Part shown: positions 25,357 to 34,379 of the stretch, piece by piece
How the letters are laid out: the number at the start of each line of letters is the position of its first letter
How positions within the stretch are numbered: the stretch's first letter is position 1
Source of the DNA: a bacterium
GTDB taxonomy: Bacteria; SZUA-79; Acidulodesulfobacterales; Acidulodesulfobacteraceae
Assembly (NCBI GenBank): GCA_021791295.1
Contig: JAJYWW010000040.1
Coordinates: 1 to 37,306 of the forward strand
Length of the DNA: 37,306 bases
Direction: 5' to 3'
The notes under the pieces: generated by a model
Told to the model about the DNA's origin: nothing
Seen by the model: the letters and a program-made list of their open reading frames with translations, nothing else
The model's database searches: none
Program-made: the position numbers and the translations under genes

Positions 25357-25406
25357 AATCCAAAACCTCTTTTTATAATAAAAATTATTAAAAACCTTTC
25401 TTATTT

Positions 25407-25484
25407 ATTATAAAAAGAAATTATTTCAGGATTATGACAAATATATTACGATTGCGTTAAATTTTTGTTACGATTGCGTTACAA
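25407..25484 (-). promoter_or_regulatory. Promoter and upstream element of yifB/comM, shared with the pilus operon
   Basis: On the minus strand: TTGTAAC, 7 nt, TAACAAAAATTTAA, 7 nt, GTAA, 5 nt, TTGTCATAAT (to 25431), then TATAAT at 25412-25407, 22 nt after TTGTCA. Boxes and spacing are the same as at 12305-12228. The copy here also holds a perfect 14-nt direct repeat, TTACGATTGCGTTA on the plus strand, at 25446-25459 and 25468-25481. Transcription would start near 25400, about 44 nt before the comM ATG. Confidence 0.65.
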
Positions 25485-25488
25485 TATC

Positions 25489-25896
25489 TTATAATCTCCA
25501 GCCTTTATCTAATGCAAGCCTGCTTATTTCGGATAAAACGTCCGCAACGTTTTTTAAATCTTTTAAAAGAGTCGAAGAAATAATATAATCAAAAGCATCT
25601 TCGTAGAATTCTTTAAAATCTCCGATTATATTCATCGAACCTTCAAAATCGGTTCCGGGAAGAAAGAGGTAAACAAAATCGTTTTTAACCGATACTACGT
25701 CGGAATCTCTTAATACGCCGCTCAAAGTTTTTATAAAATCGCCGTTGTATTTTTTTATATTTAAAATCACGATAGACACATAATCTATTGCCGTTAAATC
25801 TTCCGCAAGCCTGAGCTCTCTCCGTATCCTTTTCATATTGCAGACCGAATGGTCGAAAACCGGTTCAAAATATTCAAACGGGAAAAATTTAGCCAT
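25489..25896 (-). CDS. Degenerate GGDEF-like domain protein, 135 aa
   Basis: The central part reads as a nucleotidyl-cyclase fold without its active site: VLRDSDVVSVKNDFVYLFLP lines up with the usual 'LRxSDxxxRxGGDEFxxLLP', with SVKND in place of RxGGDE. DYVSIVILNIKKYN matches the first strand, where the metal-binding Asp would be. Such a protein cannot make cyclic di-GMP and may bind a partner or ligand. It lies between the PBP gene and comM on the same strand. Its stop is 4 nt from the comM upstream element. Confidence 0.55.
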   Translation of the reverse strand: MAKFFPFEYFEPVFDHSVCNMKRIRRELRLAEDLTAIDYVSIVILNIKKYNGDFIKTLSGVLRDSDVVSVKNDFVYLFLPGTDFEGSMNIIGDFKEFYEDAFDYIISSTLLKDLKNVADVLSEISRLALDKGWRL

Positions 25897-26013
25897 AACA
25901 GCCTCCGCTATTATTTTTATTATTATATATTGCCGACAATGACAAATTATTATTGCATATCAGAAATTCCAAATATGAATTTAAAATATATATAAGAATA
26001 TGTAAATATTATA

Positions 26014-27375
26014 TCAGAAAAAATAAGCTAAGAGTGTTTTTTCGGAAACGCCCCCGCCTTCTATTCTCCAGACCGGCTTTTCCACGACTAAAGCCGATAA
26101 TGCAATCTTCTTTTTATTGGCTTCGCCGAAACCCGCAAACCATTGGTATAAACCGGCAGGATTATTTCCGGATATAGTTCCCGTTTTTCCTCCGGTAACA
26201 ACGCCTGGAAGCATATAACTGCCGTTATAGCTATAGAAATCGGAATGCGCTATCCCTTTAGTTACCGTTGCTATCATCATCTGTTTTAAAACATATGCGG
26301 TTTTTGCGGTAACGGGATAGCCTATGACTTTAATACCTTTATGTTTATAAATAATTTTGCCCGCTGCCGACATAATTTCCTTTATTATATAAGGCTCTAT
26401 TAATCTGCCTCCGTTTATAGCCGTACCCGCAATCATTGCCGCCTGAATCGGCGTTATCTTAACGTTTTCAAAACCGGCGCCGGTAAGTTCCAACTGATAA
26501 AATTTTCTGGGTATATATGCCTTGCTTTCCTGTAAATTTAATATAAAAGGTATTTTTTTGTTGAAATTAAATTTATCGAAATAATGGGACAAAAGTTTTC
26601 TTCCTACATAATATCCCGCAATTTTTCCAAAAGCTACGTCGCATGATTTAGCAAAAGCCTCTTTAAAAGATATATCGTTAGAACCGGTTCCTATATTTTG
26701 CTCCCAGTTTGTTTTATCGGTTCCGTAAAGCGTGCCGTTAAAACAGATATTAAATCCCGGATAAAAACCTTTGGATTCGATAGCCGCAGTAGCCGTAATT
26801 ATTTTAGCAATTGATCCGGGGGGATATGCTATGAGCGGCGAAATCTCGGCTGATTTCTTTTTATTATCGGCATAAGAAGCAAAACCCAATACTGCGCCCG
26901 TTTCCGGATTTACGGCCGCAAGCACCCCGTAAGGCACTGCATATTCCTTAAATACTTTTTCGGCTTCTTCCTGAACGGACGGATCTATGGTATATACTAC
27001 GGTATAATTTCCTATTTTTTGAATATATCGTCCGTTTTTAATCGTTTTAAAAACCGGATTATGATACTTAAAATACCGCTTAAGAGATTTTAGCGAATTT
27101 ACTTCGCCGGAACTAAAACCGTTAAATCCAGGTTTTTTTGAAACGGCGGAAGCCTTAATAAATTTTATAGGTCTTATGCCGGTTCCAAGCACCGGTTTAT
27201 TCTTTGATAAGAAAAAATGCCTGCCGTAATAATAGAACTTAACGAAACCGTATAAAAAAACGCCGACGAGCATTAGCAGCGCTATATACTTGGCAAAATA
27301 AACAAACCTATTTTTCTTATTTTTTCTTTTATTAAGGGTCTTCTGGTATGATTTCCAGTCTTTAATTCTTTCCAT
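26014..27375 (-). CDS. Class B-like penicillin-binding protein (transpeptidase)
   Basis: This 453-aa protein has an N-terminal membrane anchor (about residues 28-48) and a transpeptidase domain (about 120-450) facing the periplasm. Active-site motifs are S188-I-A-K191 (YPPGSIAKI), S244-C-D246 (AKSCDVAFGKIA) and K397-T-G (GGKTGT). Asp as third residue of the SxN motif also occurs in elongation-type PBP2 proteins. The chain lacks a full pedestal/dimerisation domain, so it is short for FtsI or MrdA. It should cross-link peptidoglycan. It follows tldD by 15 nt and looks to be in the same transcript. Confidence 0.88.
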   Translation of the reverse strand: MERIKDWKSYQKTLNKRKNKKNRFVYFAKYIALLMLVGVFLYGFVKFYYYGRHFFLSKNKPVLGTGIRPIKFIKASAVSKKPGFNGFSSGEVNSLKSLKRYFKYHNPVFKTIKNGRYIQKIGNYTVVYTIDPSVQEEAEKVFKEYAVPYGVLAAVNPETGAVLGFASYADNKKKSAEISPLIAYPPGSIAKIITATAAIESKGFYPGFNICFNGTLYGTDKTNWEQNIGTGSNDISFKEAFAKSCDVAFGKIAGYYVGRKLLSHYFDKFNFNKKIPFILNLQESKAYIPRKFYQLELTGAGFENVKITPIQAAMIAGTAINGGRLIEPYIIKEIMSAAGKIIYKHKGIKVIGYPVTAKTAYVLKQMMIATVTKGIAHSDFYSYNGSYMLPGVVTGGKTGTISGNNPAGLYQWFAGFGEANKKKIALSALVVEKPVWRIEGGGVSEKTLLAYFF

Positions 27376-27390
27376 CCTTTATTGCTTTAT

Positions 27391-28818
27391 TTATTTTGAA
27401 TTTTTACCGCCGACTATAATGGACGGAATTCTTAACGTAGGTTGAGCATCCGCTACGGGGGCTCCCTGACCGTCTTTACCGCATGTTCCTATGCCGAAAC
27501 CCAAGTCGTTTCCCACCATATCTATATTTTTTAGTATTTCCGGGCCGTTGCCTATTAGCGTCGCGCCGCTGACGGCTTCCTGAACTATGCCCTTTTTAAT
27601 AATATATCCCTCCATAACGTCGAATACAAAATCTCCGGTGACGGTATTAACCTGTCCGCCTCCCATTTTTTTAACGAATAACCCATTCTCTGCGCTCTTT
27701 ATAATATCTTCCGGATTAGTTTTACCGGACGCAATCATCGTATTAGACATCCTGACTATCGGAATATGTTCGTAAGACTGCCTTCTTCCGTTGCCCGTTA
27801 ATTCGTAGCCGTATTTAACGTAAGACAATCTGTCGGACATATATTTTTTTAAAACTCCGTCTTGAACTAGAATATTCTTTCTTGAGCAAGTCCCTTCGTC
27901 GTCAAATCTGTAAAAACCTCTTTTTCCGACCAACGAAGAGTCGTCTATTACGGTTATAAGATTTGAAGCTACCTGTTCGCCTATCTTGTCGGAATATACG
28001 CTTAAACCGTTTCCGGCGATATCAGCTTCCAAACCGTGACCTATTGCCTCATGTATCATGGTTCCGCCTGCTTCGCTGGATAACACTACCGTCATAGGAC
28101 CGGAAGGGGCAAAAGGAGCCGAAAGCTGAGACAAGGCTCTGTCTAAAGCTTTTTTTGCTATATATGCCGGATCGTTAACGTCAAAAAATTCAAAACCTAT
28201 AAATCCGCCTGCAGATTCATAACCGACCTCGGTTTTCTTGCCGTCCGAAACTACTATATTGACTAAAAAAGCTAAATTTTCCCTGCAGTCTTTAACTAAA
28301 TCGCCTTCGGAATTAACTATTAATACGTCCTGTTTATAATCGGAATAGGTAATATTGACTTGTACGACTTTTTTATCGTAATTCCAAGAGTAGTCCACGA
28401 CAGGAGAAATTTTACTCAACTTTTCGTCTATAGAAACTTCGGTAACGTCTTTTATTATATTAAAATCTATTTTCGGCTTTTTTTCATTAAAATTTAAAAC
28501 TAAATTGTCCGAATCTTTACTCCTTTCGTTTCCTTGATTATTTTTTATATCGCTTAAAGCCGCTTTTTTTAACTGAGAAGCGATATTTAATAAATTTGCT
28601 TCTTCGATATTATTCGTATATGCGTAATATGTTTTTTTATTAGATATTAACCTTATACCTGCACCCAGAATCAAACCTTTTATTGCTTTTTCAAGCCTTT
28701 TGCCTTCATTGGATAAAACAGTTGAAACTTTATTTTCTATAAATACGTCTATGAAATCATCGCCGCCTATGCGCGCATTGCTTATAACGTCTTTAAAATT
28801 AATATCTTCTATATTCAT
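27391..28818 (-). CDS. tldD: TldD metalloprotease
   Basis: This 475-aa protein carries the TldD zinc site HEAIGHGLEAD (HExxxH, about residues 257-262), the upstream MTVVLSSEAGGTMIHEA and the C-terminal GKDGQGAPVADAQPTLRI, which identify TldD rather than its inactive partner PmbA/TldE. The TldD/TldE complex trims peptides, for example in microcin B17 maturation and CcdA degradation. No pmbA/tldE gene is in the window, so the partner must lie elsewhere or be absent. The start ATG (28818) has AGGGG upstream. It is divergent from alr. Confidence 0.93.
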   Translation of the reverse strand: MNIEDINFKDVISNARIGGDDFIDVFIENKVSTVLSNEGKRLEKAIKGLILGAGIRLISNKKTYYAYTNNIEEANLLNIASQLKKAALSDIKNNQGNERSKDSDNLVLNFNEKKPKIDFNIIKDVTEVSIDEKLSKISPVVDYSWNYDKKVVQVNITYSDYKQDVLIVNSEGDLVKDCRENLAFLVNIVVSDGKKTEVGYESAGGFIGFEFFDVNDPAYIAKKALDRALSQLSAPFAPSGPMTVVLSSEAGGTMIHEAIGHGLEADIAGNGLSVYSDKIGEQVASNLITVIDDSSLVGKRGFYRFDDEGTCSRKNILVQDGVLKKYMSDRLSYVKYGYELTGNGRRQSYEHIPIVRMSNTMIASGKTNPEDIIKSAENGLFVKKMGGGQVNTVTGDFVFDVMEGYIIKKGIVQEAVSGATLIGNGPEILKNIDMVGNDLGFGIGTCGKDGQGAPVADAQPTLRIPSIIVGGKNSK

Positions 28819-28856
28819 TTTATTTTTCCCCTGCTAAAATATATTTTTATACATAT

Positions 28857-28885
28857 ATAATAGCAGAAAAAACCTTGCCCGACAA
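28857..28885 (-). promoter_or_regulatory. tldD promoter with an inverted repeat over the -35 box
   Basis: TTGTCG (28885-28880), a 17-nt spacer and TATTAT (28862-28857). A 5-bp inverted repeat, CCTTG/CAAGG (28873-28877 and 28883-28887), overlaps the -35 box and could be an operator. Confidence 0.5.
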
Positions 28886-28925
28886 GGAAAAACGTAAAAA
28901 AACGGCATTTAAATAACGTATAAAA

Positions 28926-28954
28926 TTGACTTTCGGCAAAATTTTACTTAAAAT
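28926..28954 (+). promoter_or_regulatory. alr promoter, probably giving a leaderless mRNA
   Basis: TTGACT (28926-28931), a 17-nt spacer and TAAAAT (28949-28954). The ATG at 28961 is where transcription would begin, and no Shine-Dalgarno sequence is present. Confidence 0.6.
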
Positions 28955-28960
28955 AAATCT

Positions 28961-30109
28961 ATGGAAGATACCTATTTATATATAAATCTTAATAACCTCT
29001 TAAACAATCTTAACTTTCTTAAAAACCATACATCTTCAAAGGATAAAAAGATTATCGCCGTTATTAAATCCGATGCTTACGGACACGGACTTTTACCTGT
29101 TGCCGAATCACTTTTCAAAAACGGGATAGATTTTTTCGGGATTATAGGATTAGAGGAAGCCGAAAATATCTTAAAAAAAATACCGGCCGCAAAACTCCTT
29201 ATGCTGAAAGGAATTAATTTGAAAAATTTAGAAGCGGCAAGCGCTTTAAATTTAAGCATAGGAGTATATAGCTTGGATTATCTAAAAGAATTATTAGATA
29301 AAATGAAATTTTCCAAAATAAATAAAACTCTAAATTTGCATTTAAAATTCGATTCTGGAATGAACAGGCTGGGACTTGGCGAAACGGATATTGAGGGGGC
29401 TGCGCGCATTATTGGCGACAACAAGAAATATTTCAACCTTGAAGGCTTGTTCAGCCATTTATCTTCCGGAAACGACTCAGAATACGCTAATTATCAAATA
29501 AATAATTTTAAAAAAATATTTTCGGTTATGAAAAAATATAAAATAACCCCTCAATACATGCACATAAGCGCCAGTTCGTCTATTTTAAACGGCAGTTTGT
29601 CGGACGACTGCTCAAATGCGGTCAGGCCGGGAATTTTACTTTACGGATTTAATCCAAATAAAGAAATGAAATACGGTATAAATAATACTGCAACAGGCTC
29701 TGAATTTAAACTTGAACAGTTAATGACTTTGAAATCTAAAATATTACAAATTAAAAATATTAAAAAAGGCAGTTTCGTATCCTACAACAACACGTTCAGG
29801 GCTGACCGCGATATGACTATAGGGATAGTTTCCGCAGGTTACGACAACGGCATACCAAGGCTGTTATCCAACAAAGGCCGGTTTTTAATAAACGGCTCTT
29901 TTGCGCCTATAATAGGTATTGTTACGATGAATATGACCATAGTAGACGTTTCCGAGATAAAAAACGTTAAAGCCGGCAATGAAGTTATAATCACGGGCAA
30001 AGACGGTTTAAACGAAATTAAAATAGAAGAAATAGCCTATCTGTCGGAAACTATTCCATATGAAATATGCCTTAATTTTGGTAAATCCAACAAAAAAATT
30101 TACGTTTGA
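28961..30109 (+). CDS. alr: Alanine racemase
   Basis: This 382-aa PLP enzyme interconverts L- and D-alanine for peptidoglycan. The PLP lysine is in IAVIKSDAYGHG (about residue 36), the substrate-binding Arg in DSGMNRLGL, and the second catalytic base Tyr fits VSYNNTF. The C-terminal barrel has SAGYDNGIPR and TMNMTIVDV. The usual MDM is MNM here, a mild change. The gene faces away from tldD and ends in a strong terminator shared with the convergent nifU-like gene. Confidence 0.95.
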   Translation: MEDTYLYINLNNLLNNLNFLKNHTSSKDKKIIAVIKSDAYGHGLLPVAESLFKNGIDFFGIIGLEEAENILKKIPAAKLLMLKGINLKNLEAASALNLSIGVYSLDYLKELLDKMKFSKINKTLNLHLKFDSGMNRLGLGETDIEGAARIIGDNKKYFNLEGLFSHLSSGNDSEYANYQINNFKKIFSVMKKYKITPQYMHISASSSILNGSLSDDCSNAVRPGILLYGFNPNKEMKYGINNTATGSEFKLEQLMTLKSKILQIKNIKKGSFVSYNNTFRADRDMTIGIVSAGYDNGIPRLLSNKGRFLINGSFAPIIGIVTMNMTIVDVSEIKNVKAGNEVIITGKDGLNEIKIEEIAYLSETIPYEICLNFGKSNKKIYV

Positions 30110-30114
30110 AATTT

Positions 30115-30140
30115 AAAAACCCGCCGAAAAGCGGGTTTTT
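30115..30140. terminator. Bidirectional rho-independent terminator
   Basis: A perfect 10-bp stem, AAAAACCCGC/GCGGGTTTTT, with loop CGAAAA sits 5 nt after the alr stop. Both orientations end in a T run, so it can also stop transcription from the convergent nifU-like gene, whose stop is at 30181. Confidence 0.9.
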
Positions 30141-30180
30141 AAGAAATCTTTATATTATTAATATTATCCGTAGGATATAT

Positions 30181-30411
30181 TTAAACTGCGTTAACTTCTT
30201 TAACTCCGGGAATGCGTTCCTTAAGAAGGCGTTCAATTCCTCCTTTTAGGGTCATTATTGAGCCCATGCAGTGAGCGCAAGCACCTTTAAGTCTTACATC
30301 TACGGTTCCGTCGTCATGTATAGTCACTAACTCTACGTCTCCTCCGTCATACTGCAGCGAAGGCCTTATTTCGTCTATTACCTTTGATACTTCAGCTTTA
30401 TCTAATGCCAT
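30181..30411 (-). CDS. NifU C-terminal-domain (Nfu-type) Fe-S scaffold
   Basis: This 76-aa protein consists of a single NifU C-terminal domain: IRPSLQYDGGDVELV at the start, then GACAHCMGSIMTLKGGIERLL with the CxxC pair that holds a 4Fe-4S cluster, ending IPGVKEVNAV. It would deliver clusters to apo-proteins. A strong GAGGAGG ribosome binding site precedes the ATG. It lies 89 nt beyond greA on the same strand and may be read from the carB-greA transcript. Confidence 0.93.
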   Translation of the reverse strand: MALDKAEVSKVIDEIRPSLQYDGGDVELVTIHDDGTVDVRLKGACAHCMGSIMTLKGGIERLLKERIPGVKEVNAV

Positions 30412-30499
30412 ATATCCTCCTCTTTATTTATTTTTTTTCGCTTTAACCGTCATATTTAAAATGCGGCGGTTTAAAGCATTCTCAATAAATATTATACAT

Positions 30500-30985
30500 C
30501 TATATGTATTTAATGTCAATTATTTCAAACTCTTTAACGCCGTTAGGAACGTTAATTTTTGCTTCGTCGCCGATGCATTTGCCTATCAAAGCCTTAGCTA
30601 TAGGCGAGCTTATAGAAATCTTGCCTTCTTTAATATTGGACTCGGCATCTCCTACTATCTTATATTTTACTTCCTTATCCATATTTAGGTCGAGCAAGGT
30701 AACGGTAGCGCCGAATACTATCTTTTCTTCGCATATTTTAGATACGTCGATAACCTGAGCCCTTGCAATTCGATCTTCAATCTCCATTATCTTGCCGTTT
30801 ATAAAGCCCTGTTTGTCTTTAGCATATTGATATTCCGCATTTTCCGAAAGATCTCCGTGCGCCCTGGCCTCTTCTATAGCTTTTATATTTGCCGGTCTTT
30901 CTACCGACTTAAGTCTTTTCAGCTCTTTAACTAAATTTTCATGTCCCTCTTTAGTTATATAAAAGGCTTTTTCGTTGGCTGCCAA
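30500..30985 (-). CDS. greA: Transcript cleavage factor GreA
   Basis: Like typical GreA (about 158 aa), this has an N-terminal coiled coil (ITKEGHENLVKELKRLK, ARAHGDLSENAEYQYAKDKQ with the DLSENAEY tip motif) and a C-terminal FKBP-like domain (ISISSPIAKALIGKCIGDEA). It reactivates backtracked RNA polymerase. I place the start at TTG (30985), which has GGGAGG 8 nt upstream. The GTG at 30994 would overlap that ribosome binding site and is unlikely. carB ends 34 nt upstream. Confidence 0.95.
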   Translation of the reverse strand: MAANEKAFYITKEGHENLVKELKRLKSVERPANIKAIEEARAHGDLSENAEYQYAKDKQGFINGKIMEIEDRIARAQVIDVSKICEEKIVFGATVTLLDLNMDKEVKYKIVGDAESNIKEGKISISSPIAKALIGKCIGDEAKINVPNGVKEFEIIDIKYI

Positions 30986-31019
30986 AATTATCACCTCCCG
31001 GATAAATTTTAATATTTAT

Positions 31020-34000
31020 TTATATACCTTTATAATAATCCTGTAAAGCTTTAACGGAGATATTATTTTCCTTAAGGGCTTTAATAGCCATGCACGCAGC
31101 TTCTGCCCCGCGTATAGTCGTATAATACGGCAGTGAAAACTCTATTGCGCTTCTTCTTATAACATAAGAATCTTCTAAAGATTTTTGTCCCCGCGGCGTA
31201 TTGATTATCATCGATATTTCCTTATTTTTAAGCGCATCTATGATATGCGGGCGCCCTTCTTTCACTTTGTTTATTTTTACGTTTTTAATGGCTACTCCGT
31301 CTAAATATTCCGATGTTCCTTTCGTCGCAAGTATATTGAGCCCCGCTTCCGTTAAAGATCTGCCCAGTTCTTTTAAATATTTTTTGTCTTCGTCTTTTAC
31401 GCTTATAAGAACGTTTCCGGCAAGAGGCAGGTTTTGTCCGGCGGCTATCTGCGACTTTGCATAAGCCATTCCAAAACTTGTATCTATTCCCATAACTTCT
31501 CCCGTCGATCTCATTTCGGGGCCAAGCATAGGATCGACGTTAGAAAATTTAGAAAAAGGAAATACGGCTTCTTTTACGCAGTAATAATTAATATCGAAAG
31601 AACTGCCCAGATTAAAACTTTTAAGTTTTTCTCCTAGCATAATCCTGGTGGCTAATTTTGCTATCTGTACGCCGGTTGCCTTGCCTATAAACGGAACCGT
31701 TCTCGATGCCCTTGGATTTACTTCTATAATATATATTTTTTCGTTTTTTACCGCAAATTGAATATTAATAAGCCCGTTCACGTGAAATTCCCTGCATATA
31801 GTTTCGGTAATATCTTTAATTTTTTCGATAGATTTATTATCTAAAGAAAAAGACGGAAGCGAACATGCGCTGTCTCCCGAATGAACTCCCGCTTCTTCTA
31901 TGTGTTCCATTATTCCGGCTATATAAACCGATTCTCCGTCGCTTAAAGCATCTACATCTATTTCTATAGCATCTTCTAAAAATTTGTCTATAAGTATCGG
32001 AAAAGAAACGTCCTGCTTAAATATCTTTTTAATATATTCCGAAAGTCCTTCCTCTCCGTAAATAACCTCCATAGCTCTCCCGCCAAGAACGTAAGACGGC
32101 CTCAGAAGAACCGGAAAACCGATAGATATTGCTTTGTCGAATATCTCTTCGCCGCTGAATGCCATAGAACTTTCGGGCTGCAATAAATTTAATTTATTTA
32201 TTATATTTTTAAACTTTTCTCTGTCTTCCGCTATGTCTATATATTTATAAGGCGTCCCAAGAATTTTTATGCCTTGTGAATCAAATTTCTTTGCTAATTT
32301 AAGAGGCGTCTGTCCTCCGAACTGAAGTATAACGGGGGGATTATTTTCGACGTTACATACCGCTTCGGCATCTTCGAAAGTTAAAGGCTCGAAATAAAGT
32401 CTCGATGAAGTATCGTAATCGGTGGAAACAGTTTCCGGATTGCAGTTCAGCATTATAGAGGAAAATTTTTTCTCCTTTAGCGCAAGTGAGCAATGAACGC
32501 AACAGTAGTCGAATTCTATGCCCTGCCCTATTCTGTTAGGTCCGCTGCCCAAAATAACAACCTTGTCGTTATTAACCGGTTCTATCTCGTTAAATTTATC
32601 GTATGAAGAATACATATAAGGCGTAGCGGCTTCAAATTCCGCAGCGCAGGTATCGACCTTTTTAAAGACTCTTTTTATGCCCGCATCTTTTAAAATTCCG
32701 TAAATCGCATTTTCGGTTTCTTCGATTATTAAAAGAGCCTGGGGGTCTTTTTTTAAATATTCTTCCGGTAAAATATGTTTTCCGTCTTTTTTTCTTGCGA
32801 TTAATTTAGCTATAATCCTGTTTGAAAAACCCATCTCCTTTGATTCTTTAAGCAGGCTCAAGTCTTTTAAAGGTTCTTCGGCAAAAAACAGCTTTTTTTC
32901 ATGTTCTATTATTGATTCAATCTGTGCAAGAAACCACATATCTATTTTAGAAAATTCATTAATTTCTTTAGCCGAAAATCCTGCCCTTAATGCGTCCGCT
33001 ATTAAAAAAAGTCTTCTAAAATCGTTATTTTTTATTAACGATTTAATTTCTTCATTAACGGCTTTCATATCCTGTTTTTCGTTTATTAAATCGTAAGAAA
33101 GGTCTAAACCGTAAAGCGATTCTATGCCGTAATATCCGTTTTCTAAAGACCTTGCCGCTTTTTGCAGGGATTCTACAAAGGTTCTTCCTATGGCCATTAC
33201 TTCGCCTACGGATTTCATATGAGTGGTCAGCGTGCTGTCGGTTTGAGGAAATTTTTCAAAAGTAAAACGCGGTATTTTAGTCACTACATAGTCTATAGAA
33301 GGTTCAAAACACGCAAGCGTTTTTTTAGTTATATCGTTGGTAATTTCGTCTAACGTATATCCGACTGCAAGTTTTGCCGCAATTTTTGCGATGGCAAAAC
33401 CTGTGGCTTTGGAAGCAAGGCTTGAACTTCTCGATACTCTTGGATTCATTTCTATTATAAAAACATCATCGGAATTTGGGTCTAAAGCAAACTGGATATT
33501 TGAGCCGCCGGTTTCTACGCCTATTTCGCTCATTATCTTTATGGAATAATCCCTTATTTTCTGAAGATCTCCGTCGCTTAAAGTTTGAACCGGCGCAATA
33601 GTAATGGAATCGCCGGTATGAATTCCCATAGGGTCAAGATTTTCTATAGAGCATATGATAATGGTATTCTTATTTTTATCGGTCATTACTTCAAGCTCTA
33701 CTTCTTTAAATCCTATTACGGATTTTTCTATCAATATTTCGCTTATCGGACTTAAATTCAAACCGTTAGCGGCTATTTCGCCAAATTCGTATATGTTATA
33801 GGCTATTCCGCCGCCGCTTCCGCCGAGAGTAAAAGAAGGTCTTACGATTATGGGAAAACCTATGGTTTTTTGAACTTCATACGCTTCGTCCATATTTCTG
33901 GCGAAACCGCCCTGTAAAACAGGCACGCCGATTTTTTCCATGCTTTTCTTAAAATATTCCCTGTCTTCCGCTTTTTTAATAGCGTCAATATTTGCACCAA

Positions 34001-34346
34001 GGATATTTAATCCATATTTTTGTATGACTCCGGCGTCAAAAAGTTCCAGAGTTAAATTGAGCGCGGTCTGCCCTCCAAGCGTAGGCAATATACTGTCCGG
34101 CCTTTCTTTTTCTATGATTTTTTCTGCAAAATCCTTAGTGAGCGGTTCTATATAAGTTTTATAGGCGTTGTCGGGGTCGGTCATTATGGTTGCGGGATTT
34201 GAATTTACCAATATTACTTCGTATCCCTCCTCGGTAAGAGCTTTAGCTCCCTGCGTACCGGAATAATCAAACTCGGCGGCCTGTCCTATTACAATGGGTC
34301 CAGAACCTATTATTAGAATTCTTTTAATATCCGTTCTTTTAGGCAT
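31020..34346 (-). CDS. carB: Carbamoyl-phosphate synthase large subunit
   Basis: This 1108-aa protein has two ATP-grasp halves: the first has [20 protein letters not shown] at the N-terminus, the second [20 protein letters not shown] at about residue 595. [11 protein letters not shown] and [13 protein letters not shown] confirm both synthetase units. The C-terminal MGS-like allosteric domain (from about 965) has [12 protein letters not shown] and NTPRG. It makes carbamoyl phosphate from bicarbonate, ATP and ammonia supplied by CarA, for pyrimidine and arginine synthesis. It is slightly longer than usual. It is separated from carA by the radical SAM gene. Confidence 0.98.
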   Translation of the reverse strand: MPKRTDIKRILIIGSGPIVIGQAAEFDYSGTQGAKALTEEGYEVILVNSNPATIMTDPDNAYKTYIEPLTKDFAEKIIEKERPDSILPTLGGQTALNLTLELFDAGVIQKYGLNILGANIDAIKKAEDREYFKKSMEKIGVPVLQGGFARNMDEAYEVQKTIGFPIIVRPSFTLGGSGGGIAYNIYEFGEIAANGLNLSPISEILIEKSVIGFKEVELEVMTDKNKNTIIICSIENLDPMGIHTGDSITIAPVQTLSDGDLQKIRDYSIKIMSEIGVETGGSNIQFALDPNSDDVFIIEMNPRVSRSSSLASKATGFAIAKIAAKLAVGYTLDEITNDITKKTLACFEPSIDYVVTKIPRFTFEKFPQTDSTLTTHMKSVGEVMAIGRTFVESLQKAARSLENGYYGIESLYGLDLSYDLINEKQDMKAVNEEIKSLIKNNDFRRLFLIADALRAGFSAKEINEFSKIDMWFLAQIESIIEHEKKLFFAEEPLKDLSLLKESKEMGFSNRIIAKLIARKKDGKHILPEEYLKKDPQALLIIEETENAIYGILKDAGIKRVFKKVDTCAAEFEAATPYMYSSYDKFNEIEPVNNDKVVILGSGPNRIGQGIEFDYCCVHCSLALKEKKFSSIMLNCNPETVSTDYDTSSRLYFEPLTFEDAEAVCNVENNPPVILQFGGQTPLKLAKKFDSQGIKILGTPYKYIDIAEDREKFKNIINKLNLLQPESSMAFSGEEIFDKAISIGFPVLLRPSYVLGGRAMEVIYGEEGLSEYIKKIFKQDVSFPILIDKFLEDAIEIDVDALSDGESVYIAGIMEHIEEAGVHSGDSACSLPSFSLDNKSIEKIKDITETICREFHVNGLINIQFAVKNEKIYIIEVNPRASRTVPFIGKATGVQIAKLATRIMLGEKLKSFNLGSSFDINYYCVKEAVFPFSKFSNVDPMLGPEMRSTGEVMGIDTSFGMAYAKSQIAAGQNLPLAGNVLISVKDEDKKYLKELGRSLTEAGLNILATKGTSEYLDGVAIKNVKINKVKEGRPHIIDALKNKEISMIINTPRGQKSLEDSYVIRRSAIEFSLPYYTTIRGAEAACMAIKALKENNISVKALQDYYKGI

Positions 34347-34379
34347 ATAATTATTTTTTTAAGTTTTATTTTATATAGT

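Noticed and set aside
25897..26013. Third copy of the shared pilus/comM promoter before the GGDEF-like gene
   Set aside because: A TTGTCA-like box occurs near 25940, but the TAAC boxes and the 22-nt spacing to TATAAT are missing.
30986..30994. GTG start for greA
   Set aside because: It would lie on the Shine-Dalgarno sequence GGGAGG itself; the TTG at 30985 has ideal spacing.
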